Assembly (NCBI GenBank): GCA_964522445.1
Contig: CAZFUY010000030.1
Span: 1 to 27,408, forward strand
From: CAZFUY01 sp964522445
GTDB lineage: Bacteria > Pseudomonadota > Gammaproteobacteria > SZUA-229
Direction of reading: 5' to 3'
Length of the DNA stretch: 27,408 nucleotides
The notes under the pieces were generated by a model. It searched no databases. It was not told the DNA's origin and saw only the letters and a list, made by a program, of their open reading frames with translations. The stretch's first letter is position 1; the number at the start of each line of letters is the position of its first letter. Both the position numbers and the translations under genes were made by a program. Positions 1 through 8,089 of this stretch are shown here, piece after piece.

Positions 1-82
1 CTAACACACAGCATGTGTGTAGCAGCTAAAGCCTTGCACTAAAATACATAGTTTTAACTAGCATACTAAGACAATAAAAAAA
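1..82. other. Short flank with a small inverted repeat
   Basis: This stretch lies downstream of the first minus-strand gene. Near positions 4-20 there is a small inverted repeat, ACACAC followed by AGCAT and GTGTGT. It has no clear T tract on either side, so I do not call it a terminator. Nothing else is recognisable. Confidence 0.3.
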
Positions 83-346
83 TTAAAGCACACCACTTCT
101 ATCCAGAACTCTATGAACCTTATGGCTGGTTTTAGCCAGGCGTTGAATATCAGCCAGATCAGGTACTTCCCCTTTCTGTAATCGATCTTCCCAGTCCATC
201 AGCTCAAGATCAAGATAATCTAACAACTTAAGAGAACAGCCTTTACATACGCCATCACATAAATAAGCTTCAGGCATACCAAAGGGTAATGTTTCTCTTA
301 CCTGCTGGATTAATTTCTGCATAGCAGCTGGCGTTTTTGGTTTCAC
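83..346 (-). CDS. Small conserved-looking protein with a Cys cluster
   Basis: An 87-residue protein of unknown function. It has no signal peptide and no membrane segment, so it is probably cytoplasmic. Its one striking feature is a cysteine group at about residues 30-37 (CDGVCKGC), followed by a leucine-rich helix and a charged helix. The spacing could bind a metal or an iron-sulfur cluster, but three cysteines this close do not prove it. The reading frame opens with GTG at 346. An in-frame ATG eight codons later (322) is an alternative, and neither has a strong ribosome site. It follows the DUF1499 lipoprotein by 13 bases on the same strand and probably ends the metA operon. Confidence 0.6.
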   Translation of the reverse strand: MKPKTPAAMQKLIQQVRETLPFGMPEAYLCDGVCKGCSLKLLDYLDLELMDWEDRLQKGEVPDLADIQRLAKTSHKVHRVLDRSGVL

Positions 347-359
347 AACTTACATGTCA

Positions 360-830
360 TTATTTAATAATAATCTGATTTTTTAAGAGTAATTCACGTA
401 AATCCGTTACCCGTTTTCTATTCACACCAAAATCAGAATAACCTAAACGGGCAGCAGATTTAACAGCCACATATTCACCCTGCTCTCTTAAATGTAACTG
501 CAGATCATCTACAAAACCAAAAACAGCGCTTGAACACTCAGCATGTATATATTTCTCATCAAAAGAAATTATTTTTGTTCTTGACAATGAATTCACAACA
601 TCATGAATTTCTTTCCAGTTATTTTCTAAATTCTTATTTAATTTAAAAACATCAACAGCATGACCTTTATCATTAGCATCACTACTGACACAATTTGGTG
701 ATTCAGGACAGGGAGAGAATTTATTATCAAACACACCTATATCTTCTGGTGTTTGACCCGCACAGGAAAACAGTGTTATAGACATAACAATAACAACCCA
801 TTTATAACTAAAACAAAGATAATTTTTCAT
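360..830 (-). CDS. DUF1499 family lipoprotein
   Basis: A 156-residue envelope protein. The first 22 residues form a lipoprotein signal: a short basic start, a hydrophobic stretch, then a lipobox ending in LFSC with the lipidated cysteine at about residue 23. The mature part opens with the CPESPNCVSS motif that marks the DUF1499 family. The rest alternates short strands and helices, as in that family. The biochemical role of DUF1499 proteins is not known to me. The ATG at 830 lies five bases after the stop of the metA-like gene, so the two are probably translated from one message. The family call is firm; the function is open. Confidence 0.8.
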   Translation of the reverse strand: MKNYLCFSYKWVVIVMSITLFSCAGQTPEDIGVFDNKFSPCPESPNCVSSDANDKGHAVDVFKLNKNLENNWKEIHDVVNSLSRTKIISFDEKYIHAECSSAVFGFVDDLQLHLREQGEYVAVKSAARLGYSDFGVNRKRVTDLRELLLKNQIIIK

Positions 831-835
831 GTAAC

Positions 836-1918
836 TTACAACTTATGAATATTTTTCAGGCTCAGAGGATTATCCAGATCAATGCCATCCATAAAAGGTT
901 TGTCACGATCACGGTGTGTTATCTGATAAATTAATCCCATCCAGTTACCCACAACTGCACACGCGGTATCATGCCAGGTATTATCTAAGTGGTAATTAAT
1001 TAATTCTTCAGGAAACACAGGTATATCCTGATTATTATCTAAAGCTTCATTCACTCTAAAATGATATTCGCTAAAAATAGCTTTTTCGAAATCACCAAAA
1101 TAATTATCAGGGAAAGGCGGATAACTATCTCGTTTCCCTTCAATAAACTGCATCACTTCACGCTTGTATTCTTTCAATAACGATATCGTGTCATATTCAG
1201 GATGCCCCTGAAAAAATATGGTTCTCAACCCATCAGGGCTAGTAGCCAGATGCACACAGCCATCATCACTCTCAGCTAAAACCTGTAAATTAGCCTGTTT
1301 AAATTGCGTATGAGTTACAGCATTCCATCTGGAATGTGGCACATCAAATCGTGTATTAATATCATTTACTAATGGATGTGATTTATCAACCACATTATGC
1401 GGATAGACACCCCATATTTTTTTACCCTGAAAAACTCGTTTCTGATTATAGCGAAATTGCAGAACTGCATGTGTTGCCAGACATGAACATAAAGTTGATG
1501 TCACATTTTCATGCGCCCAGTCAGCAACTTCAATTAATGGTTTCCAGAAATCCTGATTTGATAGTTCAGCACCAATAACATTAGCGCCTGTTATAATTAA
1601 AGCATCTAAACCCTGCTCACGAATTTGATCAAAACTTTCATAATATTGATCAATATGAGCCTGTGCATTTTCACTGCGAGGCAATTCATCCAGTGTAAAG
1701 GGATGCACATAAAATTGCGCGATTGGATTACTCTCACCGATTAATCTAAAGAACTGTCTTTCTGTTGCTGCCAGCGCAGCATCCGGCATCATATTTAATA
1801 AACCAATATGAAGCTCTCGTATATCCTGTTGCGTTGCCGCGGTTGGTTCTAAAACTTTAACGCCTTCAACACGTAATCGATTAAATGAGGGCAAATTATT
1901 ATGTGCAACTAAGGGCAT
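836..1918 (-). CDS. metA: Homoserine O-succinyltransferase (MetA family)
   Basis: This enzyme acylates homoserine at the entry to methionine synthesis, in the cytoplasm. The MetA/HTS fold is shown by the glutamine-amidotransferase-like core: the LNMMPDAAL motif near residue 41, the nucleophile region CSCLATHAVL with the likely catalytic Cys146, the PHSRW motif near 195, and the HPE triad part at His239-Glu241. At 360 residues it is longer than the roughly 300-residue E. coli enzyme; the extra length is at the C terminus and in short insertions. Acetyl- versus succinyl-CoA use cannot be settled by eye in this family. The ATG at 1918 has a GAG-type ribosome site (ACGAGAAT) and follows the NTPase gene by 12 bases. 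Confidence 0.85.
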   Translation of the reverse strand: MPLVAHNNLPSFNRLRVEGVKVLEPTAATQQDIRELHIGLLNMMPDAALAATERQFFRLIGESNPIAQFYVHPFTLDELPRSENAQAHIDQYYESFDQIREQGLDALIITGANVIGAELSNQDFWKPLIEVADWAHENVTSTLCSCLATHAVLQFRYNQKRVFQGKKIWGVYPHNVVDKSHPLVNDINTRFDVPHSRWNAVTHTQFKQANLQVLAESDDGCVHLATSPDGLRTIFFQGHPEYDTISLLKEYKREVMQFIEGKRDSYPPFPDNYFGDFEKAIFSEYHFRVNEALDNNQDIPVFPEELINYHLDNTWHDTACAVVGNWMGLIYQITHRDRDKPFMDGIDLDNPLSLKNIHKL

Positions 1919-1930
1919 AAAATTCTCGTA

Positions 1931-2776
1931 TTAGTTTTCTCTTGAAATTGCAGTTTCTAATAAATTTAAAAAATCATTTTCATTCTTAATCTGCGCAACT
2001 TCATCTGAAGTAACAGTGTATCCATTTTTAGCGATTGTTTCATAACGGGGTACACGTGAATGAAACAATCTTGGGAATACCCAACGGGTAAATTCATCAG
2101 GCTCCATTTCTGCTGCATATTGCAGATTATTTTCTTTTAAATAAATAGCCAGTTGTTCCTGTAAAAATTCAGGACGATAATACAATGGCTTGGGCGCATT
2201 CTGAGCACGACTAATCAATTTGTTTTCTTCTTCCTGATTAGTGACTTTAATATAAAGTATCAGTGTATTATCAATCAGTGTTTTCATAACCTCAGGATGA
2301 TCCAGCTCACATAAACTGCCACCCACATCATTTACAAAATGTTCATAGTTATAAATATTCTGTGCCTTTTTAATAAACTGAGGCACATCGAGCATTGTAG
2401 ATATTTCTGCTTCACGATATAAAGCCTGATGCTTGATAAACTCTTCTAACTCAACCCCTCCTAGCTCAGGGTTACCCAGTTTACCAACAAAGCTTAATAC
2501 AGGACCAAGGTCATGAACTTTTATATTATTACGAATATAAATCCAGTCATTGCGCAATAAATCTCGTAAAAAAGGCATCTGCATAGCCTGCTCTTTAATC
2601 ATATCCAGAATATGCTCATCCAGATATCGTGTGCCTATCCGGTAATCGCCTGAAAAATGAAACCAGTGGCTATCTCGCAACATGGTAGATAAATAGGTTT
2701 TACCCACTCCCGACATACCTAACAGGGTGACCTTTTTATTCTTCCAGGCACGGAACTCATCGACAGTAAACTTCAA
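1931..2776 (-). CDS. P-loop NTPase of unknown role
   Basis: A 281-residue soluble protein with a clean Walker A motif, GMSGVGKT, at residues 20-27. No family is recognised with confidence. The fold after the P-loop is rich in acidic and aromatic residues and lacks the LSGGQ signature of ABC proteins. A kinase or ATP-dependent regulator is possible. The frame opens with TTG at 2776. This start is supported by a GGAG ribosome site seven bases upstream and by the position of the P-loop close to the N terminus. It is the first gene of the run leading into metA, with a 12-base gap, so the four genes 2776-83 look like one operon. Confidence 0.75.
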   Translation of the reverse strand: MKFTVDEFRAWKNKKVTLLGMSGVGKTYLSTMLRDSHWFHFSGDYRIGTRYLDEHILDMIKEQAMQMPFLRDLLRNDWIYIRNNIKVHDLGPVLSFVGKLGNPELGGVELEEFIKHQALYREAEISTMLDVPQFIKKAQNIYNYEHFVNDVGGSLCELDHPEVMKTLIDNTLILYIKVTNQEEENKLISRAQNAPKPLYYRPEFLQEQLAIYLKENNLQYAAEMEPDEFTRWVFPRLFHSRVPRYETIAKNGYTVTSDEVAQIKNENDFLNLLETAISREN

Positions 2777-2899
2777 CTGAATACTCCACTTAGATTGGAT
2801 TTTAGAACGTTATAGGATACAGTCGAATGAAAAAATATCAAATAGATTAATAACTTGAGTAAATAATCTTAGGGGCATTTATAGATGATCAACAGCTTA
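2777..2899. other. Intergenic gap between two minus-strand operons
   Basis: This 123-base gap separates the end of the glycerate-kinase-like gene from the TTG start of the NTPase gene. It must hold the promoter of the NTPase-metA operon if that is transcribed separately. I see no strong promoter pair and no T-tailed hairpin. The only clear signal is the GGAG ribosome site next to the TTG start. Confidence 0.3.
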
Positions 2900-3862
2900 C
2901 TATGATTTAACCGTAGTAATTTGCTGACTATTATCAAGCAGCATAACTATATCCGCTCTATTTGGCATTTCTTTTAGCGTTGATTGCGTAATACGTTCAT
3001 AATGCATAATAAAGCGCTTTAGCTCTACTTCAGACATAATGCCCGGCTTTGACTGATTATCTGAAGATATATTTTGTAGTTTTTCTTCCTGTAATAAACG
3101 CCACTCAAAAACTTTTTTCATTGATGGTACTTTAAGCATAATCAAAATATCAATTAATGAGAAAAGTTCTTTGTACTTACTCGCCAGTTGTTCATTAACA
3201 TAAGTTCGCCATTTTAGATCTTTATCTTCATTGGCCTCTAACAAATTTACTGGCTTTTTTAACTCAGACTCATGTTGCGCAATCGCACCAACACACCAGC
3301 CTTCCAGCAAAACAATATCAACAGGCTCATTAACATTAATCCATAATAGTTCTTCTGCTCTATCATCAATTGCCTTGTCAAAGACAGGCACTCTAAAAGG
3401 TTTAAATATTTTATCTTTTAATCGTTTTAAAATAGATAGACCAAGATCAATATCATGTGTACCTGGTACACCACGCATTATTAATAACGGATGTATATCT
3501 TCTGATAATTTCTGTCGTTGCTGGCGTGTTAAATATAGATCATCAATTGATAATACCAGTACACGTTTTCCAAAACCTTTTTCCAGTAATACTTTTAATA
3601 TTTTTGCAGTAGTTGATTTACCTGATCCCTGAGCACCATTCAATCCTGCAATAAATAACTCCGTACCCGCTTTATGATTAAGCCAACAACTCATAGGGAA
3701 ATATAATGAATGAAAGCTTTTAAATATTGCAGATGACTCAGGAATAGATTCTGCTGCCAAGATAGATTTAAAAACTGCATGCAAACTTATTGCATCTAGT
3801 TTTTCTTCCACAGCAACCGTTAATGATGCAGGCCATATAGCCTCTTCATAATTGCTCTGCAT
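2900..3862 (-). CDS. D-glycerate 3-kinase-like P-loop kinase
   Basis: A 320-residue kinase of the D-glycerate 3-kinase (plant GLYK-like, uridine-kinase-related) family. That family phosphorylates D-glycerate to 3-phosphoglycerate in the cytoplasm. The Walker A motif GAQGSGKST spans residues 76-84. Downstream, VLSIDDLYL, then RGVPGTHD, then the LLEGWCVG strand follow the order seen in this family. About 60 N-terminal residues precede the P-loop, also usual for the family. Its ATG directly follows the stop of the HD-GYP gene (TAAATG), so the two are co-translated. Why a carbon-salvage kinase should be paired with a c-di-GMP phosphodiesterase is unclear. Substrate is inferred from family only. 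Confidence 0.75.
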   Translation of the reverse strand: MQSNYEEAIWPASLTVAVEEKLDAISLHAVFKSILAAESIPESSAIFKSFHSLYFPMSCWLNHKAGTELFIAGLNGAQGSGKSTTAKILKVLLEKGFGKRVLVLSIDDLYLTRQQRQKLSEDIHPLLIMRGVPGTHDIDLGLSILKRLKDKIFKPFRVPVFDKAIDDRAEELLWINVNEPVDIVLLEGWCVGAIAQHESELKKPVNLLEANEDKDLKWRTYVNEQLASKYKELFSLIDILIMLKVPSMKKVFEWRLLQEEKLQNISSDNQSKPGIMSEVELKRFIMHYERITQSTLKEMPNRADIVMLLDNSQQITTVKS

Positions 3863-5056
3863 TTAACCAAGAATATCCATTATTTTCTGCCGATCAAAAT
3901 CCCAGTCTTCTGGTTCTTCAATACTTTCTATTGTTTCCTGTGATCGCTCAAGGTCAACTGTTTTTACTGGAATAGGTGAATTACTACTGCTTGAAAAGAA
4001 TACTTTCAGTTTAGGTTTTAAAAGTGTGTTTTCTGACTGTTCAGCAACCACAGCTAAGCGTCCAGACTTTAGTTTAACCAGAGTACCCACAGGATAAATG
4101 CCAACCGATTTAACAAACGCCTTAAACACATCATCATCAAAATGGCCATCTTTCCAGTCTGCCATTTTTTTTAATGAGTCAGCAGGCTCCCAGCCTTTTT
4201 TATAACTGCGATTAGAAGTAATCGCATCATAGACATCACAAACGGCACCCATTTTTGCTTCAAGTGAAATATCTTTATCTGAAATCTTATCAGGATAACC
4301 TGTACCATTTACTTTTTCATGATGATGCAGACACACATCCAGTGATATTTCATCAACACCATATGATGTTTTTAATATTTCCCAGCCCTTTCGAGGGTGC
4401 TCCATAATACAGCTGAATTCTTCATCAGTTAATTTCCCTGGCTTATTCAATATTTCATCAGCTATTACTGCCTTGCCGACATCATGCAATAGACCCGCCA
4501 TGCCAAGTACCTGTAGATCTCCCTTATAATTAAGCTGCTTACCCAAAGCAATCATTAATGCACAAACAGCGACTGAATGAAGGTAGGTATAATCGTCTTT
4601 ATTTTTTATTCGTGTCAGACTTAACATAGCGCCGGGATTTCGAGCAACTGATTGAGAAATTTCATCAACCAGTGGGGCAACGTCATCTATTTTTATAGAG
4701 TTACCCATACGGGCTTCCTTAAACATGGATACAGTGGCTGCTTTAGCTTTAGATAAAGTTTCACGCGCATGTTCCAGTTCATCTTCCAGTGAGATTTTTT
4801 TCTGTACAGTTTTTTCTGATTGAACAGTATCCAGAACTGGAACTGTTTTTTCTAACACCGACTTTTCTTCAACACCTAAACCTTTACCTGTATCTATCCA
4901 CAGGTATTTAATACCACATTCTTTAATAGCGTTTAAATCTTTTACTTCGATTAAATTAAATGCTGTTTTCCAGAAAGGATGTTGCAACCAGTTGCCATCG
5001 AGTTTATCAACATACATACCAATACGCAGCTCAGATACTTTTATCTTTTTTCGCAT
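3863..5056 (-). CDS. HD-GYP domain protein with N-terminal DUF3391
   Basis: A 397-residue cytoplasmic protein that probably degrades cyclic di-GMP. Residues 1-60 match DUF3391, starting KVSELRIGMYV. A charged helical linker covers about 90-130. The HD-GYP domain runs from about 135 to 320, with His160, the HDVGK pair at 191-195, and HHHEKVNGTGYP at 244-255. The metal-binding and GYP residues are all present, although the usual HHERxDGxGYP is slightly altered (KVN in place of RxD). There is no transmembrane segment and no receiver domain. The C-terminal 75 residues are acidic and unassigned. It heads a two-gene operon with the glycerate-kinase-like gene. Confidence 0.88.
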   Translation of the reverse strand: MRKKIKVSELRIGMYVDKLDGNWLQHPFWKTAFNLIEVKDLNAIKECGIKYLWIDTGKGLGVEEKSVLEKTVPVLDTVQSEKTVQKKISLEDELEHARETLSKAKAATVSMFKEARMGNSIKIDDVAPLVDEISQSVARNPGAMLSLTRIKNKDDYTYLHSVAVCALMIALGKQLNYKGDLQVLGMAGLLHDVGKAVIADEILNKPGKLTDEEFSCIMEHPRKGWEILKTSYGVDEISLDVCLHHHEKVNGTGYPDKISDKDISLEAKMGAVCDVYDAITSNRSYKKGWEPADSLKKMADWKDGHFDDDVFKAFVKSVGIYPVGTLVKLKSGRLAVVAEQSENTLLKPKLKVFFSSSSNSPIPVKTVDLERSQETIESIEEPEDWDFDRQKIMDILG

Positions 5057-5120
5057 TACTTGTAATCTATGAAAGAATTATCTATGACTGTAGTTGATAG
5101 AAGATGATATGTCTAAAAGA

Positions 5121-5135
5121 GACCTTTGCACGACT
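5121..5135 (+). repeat. Solo end of the GAGACCTTTGCACGA element
   Basis: The 15-base sequence GAGACCTTTGCACGA is the same as the solo end at 11763. It is nearly identical to the left ends of the complete MITE-like copies at 12667 and 21282. No matching inverted end is found before napC, so this looks like a decayed or deleted copy. Confidence 0.6.
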
Positions 5136-5188
5136 AAGGGCAATGCAGGCACTGTGTTTTTTATTTTCAGGAATTAAAACATCAGCAA

Positions 5189-5219
5189 GGGCATCCACGG
5201 GGGATGCCCATATTTTTTA
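5189..5219 (+). terminator. GC-rich hairpin with T tract downstream of napC
   Basis: An eight-base-pair perfect stem, GGGCATCC with GGATGCCC, around a five-base loop (5189-5209). It is followed on the plus strand by TATTTTTTAT. By sequence it is a plus-strand intrinsic terminator. It sits 18 bases beyond the napC stop, so on the minus strand it could end or protect the nap message, although the T tract is poor in that direction. No plus-strand gene precedes it. Confidence 0.5.
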
Positions 5220-5226
5220 TAAAAAA

Positions 5227-5826
5227 TTAGTGCCCTGCACTTCCAACGACAGCACTTGGATCTTCTTCATACATAGCAGGCAATGAATGGGCTATACCTT
5301 TATGACAATCTATACAGGTCTGGCCTTCTTCTATACCTTTACTATGTCGATTAACTGCTCGACGTTCCTGCTCAGCAAAATCCATGGAATCGTAATCATG
5401 ACAGTTACGACATTCTCTTGAGTCCGTTTCCTTCATGGCTTTCCACACATTACGTGCCAGTTTCAGACGGTTTGCTTCAAACTTTTCAGGGGTATCGATA
5501 GTACCCAGAATTTTATGAAATACTTCATTACTGGCCTGGATTTTCCGAATCATTTTATGTATCCAGGGTTTGGGTACATGGCAGTCCGGACAAGTTGCCC
5601 TTACACCGGTACGGTTCGCGTAGTGAATAGTTTCCTGATATTCCTGATAGACATTTTCCTCCATCTCATGACAGGAAATACAGAAAGACTCCTGGTTGGT
5701 TGCTTCCATTGCTGTATTGAAGCCACCCCAGAAAATAACACCTGCTACAAAACCACCGATGAGAAGGCTACCCAGTGACGCAGTACTTGGGCGCTTAAGC
5801 TTCGCAAAAAATGAATCATTGCTCAT
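5227..5826 (-). CDS. napC: NapC, tetraheme quinol dehydrogenase
   Basis: A 199-residue membrane-anchored c-type cytochrome that takes electrons from the quinol pool and passes them to NapAB in the periplasm. One transmembrane helix near residues 16-38 anchors it, with the rest outside. Four CxxCH heme sites are visible (CISCH, CPDCH, CRNCH, CIDCH), the number expected for NapC/NirT rather than five as in TorC. The length matches E. coli NapC. The ATG at 5826 has a GAGAAG ribosome site and follows napB by 23 bases. It is the last gene of the operon. Heme attachment will need the Ccm system encoded at 12912-20485. Confidence 0.95.
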   Translation of the reverse strand: MSNDSFFAKLKRPSTASLGSLLIGGFVAGVIFWGGFNTAMEATNQESFCISCHEMEENVYQEYQETIHYANRTGVRATCPDCHVPKPWIHKMIRKIQASNEVFHKILGTIDTPEKFEANRLKLARNVWKAMKETDSRECRNCHDYDSMDFAEQERRAVNRHSKGIEEGQTCIDCHKGIAHSLPAMYEEDPSAVVGSAGH

Positions 5827-5849
5827 ATTCTTCTCTCTTTATTTTGTCG

Positions 5850-6293
5850 TTACTTACGAATAGCTTTAACCGGTGTGAAGTAATTCCCCACCAATGGTTT
5901 AGCATCCGCCTGAGGTACATGGCATTGTGTACAGAAATAACGACGAGCTGCTACATTCGCCATTACATTGTTGCCACGATCAGCAAAGTGAGTTTGAGAA
6001 ATCTTAGTTGCACCCGCATCTTTATAGTGTGTCCAACTATGACAGGTTAAGCATTTATTAAACTTAAGGTTAATTTTATAACCTTTTATTTTATGCGGAA
6101 TCAATGGCGGCTGCTGCACATAATCACGCTCGATAGGATCTCGATCACGAATATTTTTCTTAACAACTACCCTGTTGGATTTAGTATCTAAATCCGCTGC
6201 ACCACGCAATGACTGTACGTCCCCTGAATAAGCCGGTGATATAAATCCCAGACCGAAGGCCAATACTAGTCCCATTACCAGTGATTTCTTCAT
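5850..6293 (-). CDS. napB: NapB, diheme electron transfer subunit
   Basis: A 147-residue periplasmic c-type cytochrome, the small subunit of nitrate reductase that feeds electrons to NapA. Residues 1-23 form a Sec signal peptide ending near AYSG. Two heme sites, CLTCH and CTQCH, lie in the second half, as in other NapB proteins. The conserved PPLIPHKI segment before the first heme is typical of NapB and contains a likely axial histidine. Its ATG overlaps the napH stop by four bases (ATGA) and has an AGAGG ribosome site inside napH. Nothing is unusual. Confidence 0.95.
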   Translation of the reverse strand: MKKSLVMGLVLAFGLGFISPAYSGDVQSLRGAADLDTKSNRVVVKKNIRDRDPIERDYVQQPPLIPHKIKGYKINLKFNKCLTCHSWTHYKDAGATKISQTHFADRGNNVMANVAARRYFCTQCHVPQADAKPLVGNYFTPVKAIRK

Positions 6294-7207
6294 GGTAATA
6301 CCTCTCTTTGATGTGAAGTTTTTAATTCAAATTGATTATTAAATCGTAAATCAAACTTAAAGACGTCTTCGGCACAAATGTCGATACAACGCCCGCAGTT
6401 TGTACAGTCTGATGACAGAATCATCGAACCGATATTTTTTGCTTCGCCTTTCAATGCAGCCCGGTCTTTTAACACAGGCTTGATTACATTGGACTCAGGA
6501 CAAACAACAAAACATTCCATGCAGTCATCACACTTATTTCTTGCAACTGCATTAACGCGTATAAGACTGAACTTACCAAATAAACCGTAGAAAGCACCTA
6601 CAGGACACAGATGCCCACACCATGCACGGCGCGAAATAAATGTATCCAGCAGAAAAATAGACAGGATAACCACCCAGGAAGAACCAACACCAAAAATTAA
6701 AGCCCGTTGAACCATAGAGACTGGATTAACCAGCTCCCATGCCAACGTACCTGTAATCATGGCAAGCCCAAGGCTTAAACCCAACACCCAGTAACGTGCA
6801 TTACGTGATAATTGCGTACCACCTTTAATGCCCATTTTTAAGCGCAACCATTCAGCCATATCAGTAATAATATTCACAGGACAAACCCATGAACAATACA
6901 CTCGCCCACCGACTAACATATAAAATGCTATAACGATAAGCGCACCAATAATGGCAGTGTTTTCCATTATGTGACCGGCAAATAAAGACTGTAATAAGAC
7001 ATAAGGATCAGTCAATGGCAAAACATCCAGCGTTAAGCTTGATGCTAAATTGCCTTTAACAATCCACACGCCAAACAATGGCCCCACTAAAAACAATGCC
7101 AGAATACTTAACTGAGATAATCGGCGCAGCACTAACCATTTGTGCGCTTTTATCCAGCCTTTTTTCTGAATTGCTTCAAGACCTAATTGTTCAACAGGAT
7201 TTATCAA
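6290..7207 (-). CDS. napH: NapH, membrane iron-sulfur quinol dehydrogenase component
   Basis: A 305-residue inner-membrane protein that works with NapG to move electrons from quinol to the periplasmic reductase. Four transmembrane helices lie between about residues 28 and 190. Two cytoplasmic CxxxCP motifs (CSWVCP, CGHLCP) follow helices, and two ferredoxin-type clusters (CDDCMECFVVCP and CTNCGRCIDIC) are at the C terminus. The sequence near the start, KKGWIKAHKWLVLRRLSQ, is close to E. coli NapH. The start is TTG at 7207, directly after the napG stop; an AAAGG lies ten bases before it. The non-ATG start fits the close match to the family N terminus. Confidence 0.95.
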   Translation of the reverse strand: MINPVEQLGLEAIQKKGWIKAHKWLVLRRLSQLSILALFLVGPLFGVWIVKGNLASSLTLDVLPLTDPYVLLQSLFAGHIMENTAIIGALIVIAFYMLVGGRVYCSWVCPVNIITDMAEWLRLKMGIKGGTQLSRNARYWVLGLSLGLAMITGTLAWELVNPVSMVQRALIFGVGSSWVVILSIFLLDTFISRRAWCGHLCPVGAFYGLFGKFSLIRVNAVARNKCDDCMECFVVCPESNVIKPVLKDRAALKGEAKNIGSMILSSDCTNCGRCIDICAEDVFKFDLRFNNQFELKTSHQREVLP

Positions 7208-8083
7208 TTACTTAAAACCTTTATTTAAACGATCTAATGGATTACTGGAAAATGGTGTGTCATTTTCTTTTTCTGATTTATCACTACGGGGCTGAATCAA
7301 ACCATCACCTTCATAGCTATAGCCCACCCCTTCAGGCAGATTATATTTATGCTCAAGATCAGGCGTGACCAGGCTAGCGCCTGCTTTCTGTTTTTCTTTC
7401 CAGCCAAATTTATAGTGTTTACCAATTTCACCCTTAGCGAGTTTCATAGGAAACACCTTAATTGCAGCTTCTTCAAGAATACAGGCACGCTCACATTTAC
7501 CGCATCCAGTGCATGCATTTGAATGCACTTCTGGAATGAACAGCGCATGTTTGCCAGTACGTACATTGTGATGACGATTTATTGTGATAGCTTCACCTCG
7601 AACAGGACATACGTTGTAACAAACTTCACAACGTAAACCCTGAAAGGCAATGCACTCTTCCTGGTCAACCAGCACCGCAAGCCCCATACGGGAATCATCA
7701 ATATTGGTTAATTCAGGATCAAGCGCGCCCGTGGGGCAAGCTTTCACACAGGGAATATCATCACACATCTCACAGGGCACTTTACGTGCCTCAAAATAAG
7801 GTGTGCCCAATGCAACATCTTCAGCCAGATTGGCAAGTTTCAAAGTATCGTAAGGACAATCACGCACACACAAACCACAACGAATACAGGCAGAAAGAAA
7901 TTCATCTTCACTGCCAGCCCCCGGTGGCCTGATCGCCTGAGCAGGCAAAGATAAAGACTGGCGAGAGTACATGCCAAGCCCTAATCCAAGCAGAGTAACG
8001 CCGCCAGCAGTTCTGGCAATATTTGCCAGAAACTTGCGCCGGCCTTGTTGGCTCAGTTCTTTATTATGCGAATGAAATGCCAT
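7208..8083 (-). CDS. napG: NapG, periplasmic ferredoxin-type subunit
   Basis: A 291-residue periplasmic protein with four 4Fe-4S clusters, partner of NapH. A twin-arginine signal begins at residue 15 (QGRRKFLANIA) and is followed by a hydrophobic stretch, as expected for a folded cofactor protein exported by Tat. Cluster motifs in order are CIRCGLCVRDCP, CEMCDDIPCVKACP, CEVCYNVCP and CTGCGKCERAC. The C-terminal tail, rich in charged residues, is longer than in E. coli NapG. The gene lies six bases after napA and ends one base before the napH start, consistent with tight co-translation. Confidence 0.94.
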   Translation of the reverse strand: MAFHSHNKELSQQGRRKFLANIARTAGGVTLLGLGLGMYSRQSLSLPAQAIRPPGAGSEDEFLSACIRCGLCVRDCPYDTLKLANLAEDVALGTPYFEARKVPCEMCDDIPCVKACPTGALDPELTNIDDSRMGLAVLVDQEECIAFQGLRCEVCYNVCPVRGEAITINRHHNVRTGKHALFIPEVHSNACTGCGKCERACILEEAAIKVFPMKLAKGEIGKHYKFGWKEKQKAGASLVTPDLEHKYNLPEGVGYSYEGDGLIQPRSDKSEKENDTPFSSNPLDRLNKGFK

Positions 8084-8089
8084 TATTTA

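Noticed and set aside
5104..5286. A 60-residue plus-strand frame after the HD-GYP start
   Set aside because: It runs through the solo repeat end and the hairpin and then into napC antisense, with no ribosome site.
5227..5826. The tetraheme protein as TorC or NrfH instead of NapC
   Set aside because: TorC has a fifth heme domain and NrfH sits with NrfA. Four hemes, the length and the nap operon position all fit NapC.
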